Part shown: positions 8,695 to 17,089 of the stretch, piece after piece
Position numbering within the stretch: position 1 is the first letter of the stretch
How the letters are laid out: every line of letters starts with the position of its first letter
DNA from: JBCAWW01 sp039024315
GTDB taxonomy: Bacteria > Bacteroidota > Bacteroidia > J057
Direction of reading: 5' to 3'
DNA length: 31,439 bases
Assembly (NCBI GenBank): GCA_039024315.1
Contig: JBCCQN010000084.1
Coordinates: 1 to 31,439, forward strand
Translations under genes and position numbers: made by a program
Notes under the pieces: generated by a model
What the model was told of the DNA's origin: nothing
Seen by the model: the letters and a program-made list of their open reading frames with translations, nothing else
Databases searched by the model: none

Positions 8695-9183
8695 ATGCTG
8701 ACAGAAGCAGTCCAATCCATCATCGAAGAAACGATTGCCCAAGTGAATCCTGACGCCTTTGTGGTTGATATTTCACTAAAGAGGGGGAAGATGAGCACGC
8801 TTTTCGTAAGAGTGGATACCGACAAAGGAATTAGCCTCTCTGAGTGCACGGAGCTGAGTCGAAAATTGGGCGTGATTTTGGAGGAAGTAAAAGAGCTGGA
8901 TTTTCCTTATCGCTTGGAGGTCTCATCCCCAGGAGTTGGATTTCCACTTAAACTTCATCGACAGTATGTCCAAAATATTGGGAGACACCTTTCAGTTGTC
9001 AACCATGGTGGACATGAGGTACAGGGCAAATTACTTGCAGTAGAGGAAGAAAGCATTCAGCTTGAACTTTTTGCCGCAAAGAAAGGTAAAAATAAGAGTG
9101 CTAAGCCGAAACCGCTAGCTGAAGAGCCCAAGCAAATTCCGTTTAGCGAGATTAAAGAATCGAAAGTCATTATCATTTTCTAA
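8695..9183 (+). CDS. rimP: Ribosome maturation factor RimP
   Basis: A 162-residue cytoplasmic protein needed for 30S subunit maturation. The N-terminal alpha/beta domain has the family pattern FVVDISLKRGKMSTLFVRVDTDKGISLSEC, the linker has VKELDFPYRLEVSSPGVGFPL (the conserved LEVSSPG), and a small C-terminal SH3-like domain follows (VNHGGHEVQGKLLAVEEESIQLEL). I chose the ATG at 8695. An ATG at 8662 would add 11 hydrophobic residues encoded by the leader hairpin and T-run, which is implausible. The stop codon overlaps the nusA start by one base (TAATG), indicating translational coupling. The order rimP-nusA-infB is the classic bacterial arrangement. Confidence 0.95.
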   Translation: MLTEAVQSIIEETIAQVNPDAFVVDISLKRGKMSTLFVRVDTDKGISLSECTELSRKLGVILEEVKELDFPYRLEVSSPGVGFPLKLHRQYVQNIGRHLSVVNHGGHEVQGKLLAVEEESIQLELFAAKKGKNKSAKPKPLAEEPKQIPFSEIKESKVIIIF

Positions 9184-10439
9184 TGGCACGTAAAAAAGTA
9201 GTAGATACTAAAATAGACCTTGTTGAGGCGTTTACTGAGTTTTCGCGCTTCAAAAACATAGACCGAGCCACCCTTATGGGTGTATTGGAAGAAGTATTTC
9301 GTACCATGATCCGTAAAGAATACGGTTCTGACGAAAACTTTGAGATTATTGTAAACGTCGATAAAGGAGATATTCAAGGCTTCCGGGAAAGAGAAGTCGT
9401 AGAGGATTTTGATCTTGAGGATGAAACTCAGCAAATTCCTCTTTCTGAGGCGCTATTGATTGATCCTGATTATGAGGTAGGTGATGATTTGGCCGAGGAG
9501 ATTAATTTCTTCTCTTTCGGACGCAAGATCGTTCAGACTGCCAAGCAAACGCTAACTCAAAAGATCCGCGATCTAGAAAAAGCTACGGTTGTGGCTCAGT
9601 ATCAAGATCTGGTGGGTACAGTCATCGTTGGTGAAGTTTATCAGGTTTGGAGAAATGAAATTCTTGTCCTCCATGAGGACAATGAATTGACCATGCCGCG
9701 CAATGAGCAGATCCCAAAGGATCGCTTCCGCAAAGGAGATACGCTTAGGGCAGTGATCATGGAAGTTAATATGCGTAATAGTAATCCTCGGATTATTATC
9801 TCTCGTGCTTCTCCCCTCTTCCTAGAAAAACTATTTGAACAGGAAGTGCCGGAGATCTTTGACGGCCTGATCACCATTCGTGGTATCGTCCGCGAACCCG
9901 GTGAACGCGCCAAGGTGGCGGTGGAGAGCTATGATGATCGTATTGATCCAGTAGGTGCTTGTGTAGGGATGAAGGGTAGCCGTATTCATGGCATCGTGCG
10001 CGAGTTGCGCAACGAAAATATCGATGTCATCAGTTATACCAACAACTTACAGCTATACATACAACGTGCGCTAAGTCCTGCCAAAATCTCTAGTATCAAA
10101 CTAGACGAAGAAGCAGTACATGCACAAGTATTCTTAAAGCCCGATCAGATCTCATTGGCGATCGGCAAAAATGGTTTGAATATCAAATTGGCCAGTAAAT
10201 TGACCAATTATCAGATAGATGTATATCGTGAACTTGATCCAGACGAAGAAGATGTCGATTTGGACGAGTTTACAGACGAAATTGAACAGTGGGTCATCGA
10301 CGAGGTGAAGCGTATCGGTTGCGATACGGCGAAGAGCGTACTCTCTCTTTCTAAAGAAGAATTGGTGCGTAGAACTTCTCTCGAAGAAGAAACCATCGCT
10401 CATGTATTGAACGTGCTGAAAGCGGAATTTGACGACTAG
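9183..10439 (+). CDS. nusA: Transcription termination/antitermination factor NusA
   Basis: A 418-residue RNA polymerase-associated factor that modulates pausing, termination and antitermination. Order of parts: N-terminal polymerase-binding domain (1-~130, with NIDRATLMGVLEEVFRTMI), S1 domain (~142-208), KH1 (VGMKGSRIHGIVREL, ~261-275) and KH2 (ISLAIGKNGLNIKLASKL, 323-340). After an acidic linker (~352-372) comes a single helical tail (~374-418, VKRIGCDTAKSVLSLSKEEL), like a helix-hairpin-helix. It lacks the two acidic-repeat domains of E. coli NusA (495 residues), which is usual for Bacteroidota. It starts in the rimP stop codon. The downstream spacer to infB is long (203 nt) and contains a terminator-like hairpin. 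Confidence 0.97.
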   Translation: MARKKVVDTKIDLVEAFTEFSRFKNIDRATLMGVLEEVFRTMIRKEYGSDENFEIIVNVDKGDIQGFREREVVEDFDLEDETQQIPLSEALLIDPDYEVGDDLAEEINFFSFGRKIVQTAKQTLTQKIRDLEKATVVAQYQDLVGTVIVGEVYQVWRNEILVLHEDNELTMPRNEQIPKDRFRKGDTLRAVIMEVNMRNSNPRIIISRASPLFLEKLFEQEVPEIFDGLITIRGIVREPGERAKVAVESYDDRIDPVGACVGMKGSRIHGIVRELRNENIDVISYTNNLQLYIQRALSPAKISSIKLDEEAVHAQVFLKPDQISLAIGKNGLNIKLASKLTNYQIDVYRELDPDEEDVDLDEFTDEIEQWVIDEVKRIGCDTAKSVLSLSKEELVRRTSLEEETIAHVLNVLKAEFDD

Positions 10440-10535
10440 AGGAGATGGCTATGTCTAATTCAAATATCTTATTTGACATGTAAAACATTCCTCGGCACGG
10501 ATTGATATTAAGAGCGGGTAAGAAATTACTCCATC

Positions 10536-10577
10536 ACCTGGGATGGGCATTTGACTATTCCCAGGTTCTTATTTTTT
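10536..10577 (+). terminator. Intrinsic terminator-like hairpin between nusA and infB
   Basis: ACCTGGGA (10536-10543) and TCCCAGGT (10559-10566) form a perfect 8-bp stem with a 15-nt loop. TCTTATTTTTTG follows directly. It lies inside an otherwise continuous operon, and I see no convincing TAnnTTTG promoter between it and the infB start at 10643, so infB expression probably depends on read-through. Confidence 0.65.
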
Positions 10578-10642
10578 GAAAAAATCAAGTATATTCACGC
10601 GCAAATAGTTGGTGAATAGCATATTAGCCCAAAAACCAAAGC

Positions 10643-13600
10643 ATGGCGGGAAAAAAATTTTATCGCTTATTTAAAGTCGCTAAAGAACTAAATGTAGGGA
10701 CGGGTATCTTGGTGGATCATCTACAACAGCAGGGACATGATGTAGATAGTTCACCCAACACCAAAATCCCTGGGGATCTTTATGATCTTCTTTTAAAGGA
10801 GTTTGCTTCAGAAAAGCTGATGAAGGAAAAGGCCGAACTTATCAATGAGCAACGTAAGCTCGAAGTTCAGTCCAACCTTAAGCCTTCTACTACGGCTACA
10901 AATCCTGGCGCAAAAACAGAAACAACGGAGCAAGACGCTGTTTCCGCGGATCAGTTACGGAGTACCCTTACTCCTCGGAAAAGAGTTGAGACCCCTGCTA
11001 CCCCACCTCAACCAGTCGCTAAAGTAGAAACTACTGAGCCGACTAGTCCAGCACCCCCAGCTACCCCAGAGCCACCTAAGGCCGAGGCACCAGTTGTTGA
11101 ACCGCCAAAAGAGCCTAAAGTTGAAACCCCTGCAAAAGAAGATACTAATTCTGGCGGCCTAAAAGTGCTAGGTAAGATCAATTTAGATGATCTTAAGAAA
11201 GGAGGAAAAAAACCAGCGCCAAAGCCAAAAGCTGAGGAAAAAGCTGCGCCTCCTCAAGAAACGCCTAAACCACCCCAGGTAGAGGCGGCAAAATCCACTG
11301 CCAAGGAAGCACCTAAAGCTCAAAAACCTGAGCCCCAAACGCCAGCTGTAGAGGAAAAGCCAGTAGCTCCGATCGAAAAGGCTGCTGAGCCCCAAAAAGA
11401 AACCCCTAAAGCTGAACCAACTCCGGTAGCAAAACAAGAAGTTACCCCTCCTAAAGAAGAGAAAGCGCCTCCAAAACCAGATACCAAGGAAGAGGAAAAA
11501 GCGCCATCTAACCAAGAGGAAGAAGTAATTATGCGGGCGGGCGATCGCACTCCCGAACTATCAGGTCTCAAAGTACTCGGTAAGATTGAACTGCCGGGTA
11601 TGAAACCGAAAAAGAAAGAGGAAGCGAAAAAGAACACTGAGAATAAATCTTCAGAGGGAGATAGTTCTGAAGGCGGAGAAACTAAGAAAAAACGTAGAAG
11701 ACGTCGCAAACGTAAACGCAACTCTGCCGTCAAGGAGGATGTCGCCAACAAAGACAACTCCGGCAACAAAGGGGGCGGTGGCCGCAGCAAAAAAGAAAAG
11801 CCAACCCAGAAAGAGGTTGATGCGTCTATCCGTAATACTCTCTCTCAAATGGGCAAAGGCCCCTCACGTAATCGTCAGCGACTACGTCGTGCCAAACGTG
11901 ATGATGCCGCCCAAAGACGTGAACTCCAAGCTCAGGAGGATCTACAACAAGAACGCGTACTCGAGCTCACCGAATTCATTACGGCAAACGAATTTGCCGA
12001 CCTGATCGAAGTACCCGTAAACGAGATTATCAAAAAGTCCTTCGAACTGGGTACGATGATCTCCATCAACCAACGTCTCGATGCAGAACTGCTTTCGATC
12101 ATCGCTGAGGAATATGGCTATGAAGCTAATTTCGTAGATGTAACCGAACAAGAGTTCGAGTTCGAGGATGAAGAAGATGCACCAGAAGATCTCAAGCCAC
12201 GTAACCCAATCATTACGGTGATGGGACACGTTGACCACGGTAAAACTACTTTACTTGATAACCTACGCAAGGCCAACGTTACTGCCGGTGAGGCCGGAGG
12301 TATCACCCAGCACATTGGTGCCTATGAAGTAGTTTTGAGTAGCGGTCGTAACGTTACCTTCTTGGATACACCGGGCCACGAAGCCTTTACCGCGATGCGT
12401 GCTCGGGGTGCCAAGGCGACCGACTTGGCGATTATCGTAATCTCTGCAGATGACGCAGTGATGCCTCAAACAAAAGAGGCAATTAACCACTCGCAAGCAG
12501 CCGAAGTACCGATGATCTTTGCCTTCAATAAGATGGATAAAGCGGGTGCCGATGCGGAACGTATCAAAGGTCAGCTCGCGGAAATGAACATCCTAGTAGA
12601 GGACTGGGGCGGTAAATTCCAATCCCAAGAAATCTCTGCCTTAAAAGGGCAAGGCGTGGAGGACCTACTCGAAAAAGTAATCCTTGAAGCTGATATCCTC
12701 GAGCTGAAGGCCAATCCAGATCGCCGCTCTAATGGTGTGGTTATCGAATCACGGATTGATAAAGGCCGTGGTAATGTAGTAACGCTACTCGTTCAAACTG
12801 GAACGCTAAGAGTGGGAGACGAATTGGTAGCGGGTATCCATTATGGAAAGGTGCGAGCCTTGATCAACCAAAATGGACAGCGCGTCAAAGAAGCGGGGCC
12901 ATCGATGCCAGTACAGGTGCTAGGTCTAAACGGACTCCCTACGGCTGGTGATAAGTATCATGTATTTGACGACGGTAGTAAAGCCCGTGATATTGCCCAA
13001 AAACGTAGCGAGCTTTATCGTGAGCAACAATTCCGTCAAACTAAGCATATTACGCTTGAAGAGATTACTCGTCGTAGAGCAATCGGTAATTTCAAGGAGC
13101 TTAACATAATCATTCGCGGTGATGTGGATGGATCAGTCGAAGCCTTGGCTGGTTCATTGCTGAAACTCTCTACCGAAGAGGTCCAAGTCAACATCATCAC
13201 CAAAGGTGTAGGTGCTATTAGCGAGGCTGACGTAAACTTAGCGATCGCTTCTGAGGCTGTCATCCTAGCCTTCAACGTAAGACCAAATGCACAGGCACGT
13301 AGTCTGGCTGAACGTGAAGAAATTGATATTCGTACCTACAGTGTCATCTACGATGCCATCAACGATGTCAAGGACGCACTCGAAGGCTTACTTTCGCCAG
13401 AACTCAAAGAAGAAATCTTGGGTACTGCCGAAGTGCGCGAAGTATTCAAAGTTACTCGCGTAGGTATGGTCGCAGGTTCTTACGCTACTAGTGGTAAGAT
13501 TACCAAAAACGATCCGGTTCGTGTTATTCGTGATGGCGTAGTGATCCACCAAGGAAAACTCAACTCTCTCAAACGCTTTAAGGATGATGTCAAAGACGTC

Positions 13601-13711
13601 AGCAATGGCTATGAGTTTGGTTGTATGGTAGAGAACTACAACGACATCCAAGTCGGGGATGTAATCGAATCCTACCGCGTCAAAGAGGTTAAGCGTAAAC
13701 TAGGTGCATGA
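10643..13711 (+). CDS. infB: Translation initiation factor IF-2
   Basis: A 1022-residue GTPase that brings fMet-tRNA to the ribosome. The N-terminal IF2_N fold (FKVAKELNVGTGILVDHLQQQGHDVD, ~10-35) is followed by a ~350-residue low-complexity Pro/Lys/Glu/Ala linker (~75-400) with a basic patch (KKKRRRRRKRKRN, ~348-360), then a second IF2_N-like segment (~436-495). The G domain is intact: G1 GHVDHGKT (528-535), G3 DTPGH (575-579) and G4 NKMD (629-632). Domains II, III and IV follow. Within the linker a short motif, GLKVLGKI, occurs twice (~172-179 and ~308-315). The linker is longer than in E. coli (890 residues in total), as in other Bacteroidota. The stop overlaps the next start (ATGA, 13708-13711). 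Confidence 0.98.
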   Translation: MAGKKFYRLFKVAKELNVGTGILVDHLQQQGHDVDSSPNTKIPGDLYDLLLKEFASEKLMKEKAELINEQRKLEVQSNLKPSTTATNPGAKTETTEQDAVSADQLRSTLTPRKRVETPATPPQPVAKVETTEPTSPAPPATPEPPKAEAPVVEPPKEPKVETPAKEDTNSGGLKVLGKINLDDLKKGGKKPAPKPKAEEKAAPPQETPKPPQVEAAKSTAKEAPKAQKPEPQTPAVEEKPVAPIEKAAEPQKETPKAEPTPVAKQEVTPPKEEKAPPKPDTKEEEKAPSNQEEEVIMRAGDRTPELSGLKVLGKIELPGMKPKKKEEAKKNTENKSSEGDSSEGGETKKKRRRRRKRKRNSAVKEDVANKDNSGNKGGGGRSKKEKPTQKEVDASIRNTLSQMGKGPSRNRQRLRRAKRDDAAQRRELQAQEDLQQERVLELTEFITANEFADLIEVPVNEIIKKSFELGTMISINQRLDAELLSIIAEEYGYEANFVDVTEQEFEFEDEEDAPEDLKPRNPIITVMGHVDHGKTTLLDNLRKANVTAGEAGGITQHIGAYEVVLSSGRNVTFLDTPGHEAFTAMRARGAKATDLAIIVISADDAVMPQTKEAINHSQAAEVPMIFAFNKMDKAGADAERIKGQLAEMNILVEDWGGKFQSQEISALKGQGVEDLLEKVILEADILELKANPDRRSNGVVIESRIDKGRGNVVTLLVQTGTLRVGDELVAGIHYGKVRALINQNGQRVKEAGPSMPVQVLGLNGLPTAGDKYHVFDDGSKARDIAQKRSELYREQQFRQTKHITLEEITRRRAIGNFKELNIIIRGDVDGSVEALAGSLLKLSTEEVQVNIITKGVGAISEADVNLAIASEAVILAFNVRPNAQARSLAEREEIDIRTYSVIYDAINDVKDALEGLLSPELKEEILGTAEVREVFKVTRVGMVAGSYATSGKITKNDPVRVIRDGVVIHQGKLNSLKRFKDDVKDVSNGYEFGCMVENYNDIQVGDVIESYRVKEVKRKLGA

Positions 13712-14499
13712 TCGTAAAGGATATTGCTGATGTACTAGAGGCATGGGCGCCTCCTCCGATTGCGGAATCCTATGACAATGTCGGTCTCTTGGTGGGAAAT
13801 CCCCAGCAAGAGGCTACGGGTGCTTTGATAAACCTTGACATGACAGAGGACGTAATACAAGAGGCCCTCGATAAAAATATCAACCTCATCATCGCGCATC
13901 ATCCTATTTGGTTTAGCGCTCGCAAACGCCTCAACGGAGAGGACTATGTGAGTCGTACGATCATCGCTGCCGTCAAACATGATATAGCGCTTTATGCCTG
14001 CCATACCAACTTGGATAATGTCAGGGATGGAGTGAATAAACGAATAGCGGACAAATTGGGGCTGGAAAGAACCGACTTTCTTCGTCCCAAGGTCGCTAGT
14101 CTAGGAGATCCCCTCTATGGTTCCGGTATGATTGGTTTCCTACCAGAACCCGTAGCCAAAATGGATTTCCTTGCCTTGGTCAAAGAAACTTTCGCCTGTG
14201 GGGGAATTCGTTACGCGGATAGCGATAAAGAAACCATCCATAAAGTCGCAGTTTGCGGCGGAGCAGGTAGTTTTTTGACCCGCGATGCGGAACGGGCAGG
14301 TGCCGACGCCTTAGTTACGGCGGACATCACCTACCACAAGTTCTTCGACAGTGAAGGTAAGTTCTTACTCATGGATATTGGACACTATGAGTCTGAGCAG
14401 TTTACCTCTGAACTGATTCATGAACATTTGTCCAAAAAATTTCCTAAATTTGCGCTCCATTTGTCGGCGCAGCGGACCAATCCCGTCCGTTATTTTTAA
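13708..14499 (+). CDS. Nif3/DUF34 family dinuclear metal-centre protein
   Basis: A 263-residue protein of the Nif3-like (YbgI/DUF34) family, which forms hexameric toroids with a two-metal site. Metal ligands are visible: IAHHPIWF (His64, His65), YACHTNLDN (His99, Asp103) and near the C-terminus DIGHYESEQ. The N-terminus ESYDNVGLLVG and the C-terminus TNPVRYF are typical. The biochemical role is unsettled in the family; proposals include GTP cyclohydrolase-like or metal-related repair functions. This is the short form without the PII-like insertion that many Firmicutes and Bacteroidota members carry (~365 residues). It overlaps infB by 4 bp and is followed after 39 bp by the zinc-ribbon gene, so it belongs to the same transcript. 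Confidence 0.92.
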   Translation: MIVKDIADVLEAWAPPPIAESYDNVGLLVGNPQQEATGALINLDMTEDVIQEALDKNINLIIAHHPIWFSARKRLNGEDYVSRTIIAAVKHDIALYACHTNLDNVRDGVNKRIADKLGLERTDFLRPKVASLGDPLYGSGMIGFLPEPVAKMDFLALVKETFACGGIRYADSDKETIHKVAVCGGAGSFLTRDAERAGADALVTADITYHKFFDSEGKFLLMDIGHYESEQFTSELIHEHLSKKFPKFALHLSAQRTNPVRYF

Positions 14500-14538
14500 T
14501 TCGCTTTACAGCTTTTCAAACCATTTACTAATTAGCAT

Positions 14539-15294
14539 ATGGATAATCCTGTTGTCGAACGTCTGAGAGCACTTTCTCTCCTACAGGTCTTGGACTCTAA
14601 GTTGGACGAAATCTTTCGTCTCCGCGGCTCCCTTCCTGAAGAAGTAAGCGACCTTGAAGACGATCTTGAGGGTCTCATCAACCGTAAGAATCGAATCCAG
14701 GAAGATATTGACCGTCTCAAAGGAGATATCAATACTCGCAAAGCCAGGATTGAAGAGTTCTCTGCACAAATCAAAAAATATGAGGAGCAGCAGATGAACG
14801 TGAAAAACAATCGTGAATATGAGGCCCTGCGTAAAGAGATTGAATATGCCAATCTAGAGATCTTGACCTCTGAGAAGAAGATTCGCCAGTTTGGTGAGCA
14901 AATCGAGCAGAAAGAAGATCTACACAGTCAAACTGCTGAGCAAGTCGAGAACAAAAAAGAAGAACTCGAAGAGAAGAAAAAAGAGCTCGAAGTGATCATT
15001 ACAGAGACTGAGAAAGAAGAAGCTCGTTTCAACAAGGAAATTGAAAAAGCTTCCGGCGCGATCAATGATCGCTATCTCAATGGTTACCGTAAGATCCGTC
15101 GCAATATGCGTAACGGTTTGGCCGTTGTATCTTTAGATCGCGATGCTTGCGGAGGTTGTTTTTCTATCATTCCTCCTCAGGTACGCATCGAACTCAAGCA
15201 ACGCACCCGGATGGCTCACTGTGAAAACTGTGGCCGTATCTTAGTTGACGAATCCTTCTTTGACGAAGCTAGAGAAAGTATTCCTACTAGCTAA
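14539..15294 (+). CDS. Coiled-coil protein with C-terminal C4 zinc ribbon (COG1579 family)
   Basis: A 251-residue protein with long charged heptad-like helices (residues ~20-180), which should form an antiparallel coiled coil, and a C-terminal zinc ribbon with Cys204, Cys207, Cys228 and Cys231 (ACGGC and HCENC). The conserved NNREYEAL segment (~90-97) is a family hallmark. Relatives are known as C4-type zinc ribbon proteins (CT398/CdsZ-like in Chlamydia), and some are proposed to bind nucleic acid or secretion components; the function here is unknown. It follows the nif3-like gene in the same operon. This pairing is also seen in other phyla, including actinobacteria, which suggests a functional link. 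A strong terminator follows. Confidence 0.88.
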   Translation: MDNPVVERLRALSLLQVLDSKLDEIFRLRGSLPEEVSDLEDDLEGLINRKNRIQEDIDRLKGDINTRKARIEEFSAQIKKYEEQQMNVKNNREYEALRKEIEYANLEILTSEKKIRQFGEQIEQKEDLHSQTAEQVENKKEELEEKKKELEVIITETEKEEARFNKEIEKASGAINDRYLNGYRKIRRNMRNGLAVVSLDRDACGGCFSIIPPQVRIELKQRTRMAHCENCGRILVDESFFDEARESIPTS

Positions 15295-15316
15295 GTTAGA
15301 GACTCATATTTAACGG

Positions 15317-15356
15317 TGGCCGCCACGGACTCCGGTCTGTGGCGGCCATATTTTTA
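15317..15356 (+). terminator. Strong intrinsic terminator ending the rimP-nusA-infB operon
   Basis: TGGCCGCCAC (15317-15326) pairs with GTGGCGGCCA (15339-15348). The stem continues inwards with GGAC/GTCT (one G-T pair) to a TCCG tetraloop, 14 bp in all. ATATTTTTA follows. It ends the five-gene operon. Confidence 0.9.
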
Positions 15357-15370
15357 CCAAGCTCCCTTGC

Positions 15371-16876
15371 ATGCCTAGGCTCCTTCCAGGAACGCTTCTC
15401 CTGACCTGCCTTTTGCTCTGTAGTTCTAGCGTACTGGCTCAAACCAACTCCTTTTCTTCAAAACAAAAGGAAATAGAGGTCGCTATCCTCAACTTTAAAT
15501 TTGCCCAAGCGCGGCAACAACTTTCAAAGCTCCCTTCTCAAGCACATCGCACCTACTACGAACTGAGTATCAACGTTTATCAGTTCCTAGCCACCCAAGA
15601 CAATCGTTACTTCTTACAGATGCGTAACAAATGGCGGGCAAGCGAAGCCAGCATCGAAGCACTTGAGGATAACAACCCGCATAAGCGTCTTTTGCTCGCT
15701 GAAATTCATTGCAAAAGAGCCGCGGTAGAATTCCTGAAGGAAAACTATTTTTCCGCCATCCAATATGCCCGTAGTGGTCGAAATTATGCGATTGACCAAA
15801 GCAATCGTTTTCCTCAGCACAAAGAAATCTATAAGGTACTCGGCGTTTTCAATGCGATGTTTGGTGCTGTACCCACTCGCTACCTCTGGCTAACCGAAAT
15901 GCTGGGTTATGAGGGAAACGTTCAGCAGGGCTTGAAGCAACTCAGTATCGCCTCCCAATCCCAGACAGGTTTTATGATGTTAGAGGCGGATCTATTTGCG
16001 AGCTATATCGAAAAAATCATGCTCAATCAAAGCCAAGTTGCCCTCCAGCGACTTTTGGTAAGCCGAAGACTCAAGGGAGAGTCCGCTATGTTGGATTATT
16101 TTTGTGCGCTAGCCTATATGCAAAATAAACAGACTGAAAAGGCCCTAACATTACTGCAAAAAAATCGTCCCCAAAGCGAGGAAGCCCGTCAACAGATGCC
16201 TTATTGGGAATATCAAATCGGCAAAGCATACTATTTTAGAGGCGACTACGGGCTGGCCTATGTCTCCTTTAAACGCTTTTTAAAGGCCTATCAGGGCTCG
16301 CTCTTTCGGACAGATGCCTGCTTTAGATTGGGAATGGCTTATACGCTCAATGGCAACTATGCGGAGGGCAAGCAATACTTTGCACTGATCAATCAAGAAT
16401 CTGGCTTTGACCAAGACGAGTATGCCGCCTACCTAGCCCAAAGGTTTGAAAAGAATATCCCGAGTCCTGCTCTACAGGATTTGTTCAAGGCACGCAATTA
16501 TTATGATGGCGGCTACTTTGCCAAAGCAGAAGGCATTTTGCAGCAATTACTCCTCAAGGAAAAGTCTCTCAATGCCGAGGAGCGGACAGAACTGCAGTAT
16601 CGATTAGGTCGGTTGTACCATACGCAAAATCAATTCGATAAAGCACAAAAGTACTACGAGGCGAGCACCCTCGAATCTGTTGAAGAGCAAAAATGGTTGC
16701 AGGCCTACGCCCAATACTATCTGGGTGAGCTTGCCTATAAACGTGCTCAATTCCCTTTAGCCCGCAGCTACTACCAAAAAGCCCTTGAGTATGACAACTA
16801 TTGGTATCAGAGTGGTTTAGAAAATCGTTGTAAATCGCGCCTCGATGAGATCAAAGCCTTGCAGAAAAATGGCTGA
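15371..16876 (+). CDS. Secreted/periplasmic TPR-repeat protein
   Basis: A 501-residue protein with an N-terminal signal peptide (hydrophobic LLLTCLLLCSSSVLA, likely cleavage before Gln24). The rest is almost entirely helical. The N-terminal part (~30-220) has a pattern that often precedes TPRs in Bacteroidota. Clear tetratricopeptide repeats follow: YWEYQIGKAYYFRGDYGLAYVSFKRFL (~277-303), DACFRLGMAYTLNGNYAEGKQYFALI, then RTELQYRLGRLYHTQNQFDKAQKYYEAST (~412-440) and AQYYLGELAYKRAQFPLARSYYQKALEY. TPRs bind proteins; no enzymatic motif is seen. The start codon is only 14 bp after the preceding terminator's T-run, so its promoter must overlap that terminator or it depends on read-through. The role is unknown. 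Confidence 0.85.
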   Translation: MPRLLPGTLLLTCLLLCSSSVLAQTNSFSSKQKEIEVAILNFKFAQARQQLSKLPSQAHRTYYELSINVYQFLATQDNRYFLQMRNKWRASEASIEALEDNNPHKRLLLAEIHCKRAAVEFLKENYFSAIQYARSGRNYAIDQSNRFPQHKEIYKVLGVFNAMFGAVPTRYLWLTEMLGYEGNVQQGLKQLSIASQSQTGFMMLEADLFASYIEKIMLNQSQVALQRLLVSRRLKGESAMLDYFCALAYMQNKQTEKALTLLQKNRPQSEEARQQMPYWEYQIGKAYYFRGDYGLAYVSFKRFLKAYQGSLFRTDACFRLGMAYTLNGNYAEGKQYFALINQESGFDQDEYAAYLAQRFEKNIPSPALQDLFKARNYYDGGYFAKAEGILQQLLLKEKSLNAEERTELQYRLGRLYHTQNQFDKAQKYYEASTLESVEEQKWLQAYAQYYLGELAYKRAQFPLARSYYQKALEYDNYWYQSGLENRCKSRLDEIKALQKNG

Positions 16877-16984
16877 TGGCCGGCAGCTTTAGTCAGCTCT
16901 ACGGCTTTCGTGAACTCAACTACTCACAGCTTCAAGCCTTAAATGATCGTTCTGCGAAGCAGTAATAAAAAACGATAAGGCCCA

Positions 16985-17089
16985 TTAAGTGGTAAGACAA
17001 TAGTATTCAGGATTAAGACTTTGAAAGAAACGACCTCGATGGGGTAAAGAAGCGATGATTCTTCGATCTAGATACTCCCGATAGCTTTC
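16985..17089 (+). repeat. Dispersed intergenic repeat, copy A
   Basis: Starts TAAGTGGTAAGACAATAGTA and ends GATACTCCCGATAGCTTTCG. It aligns over most of its length with 21567-21680 (copy C: TAAGTAGTAAGACAATAGTA to GATACTTCCGATAGCTATCG) and partly with 20395-20535 (copy B). It is non-coding and lies downstream of the TPR gene. Confidence 0.75.

Noticed and set aside
10500..10580. tRNA gene between nusA and infB
   Set aside because: Considered because metY/tRNA genes accompany this operon in E. coli, but there is no cloverleaf or T-loop consensus; the structure is a hairpin plus T-run.
11183..11790. Minus-strand open frames opposite infB
   Set aside because: They are antisense shadows of the low-complexity Lys/Pro/Glu linker, giving Phe/Leu/Arg-rich translations without domains.
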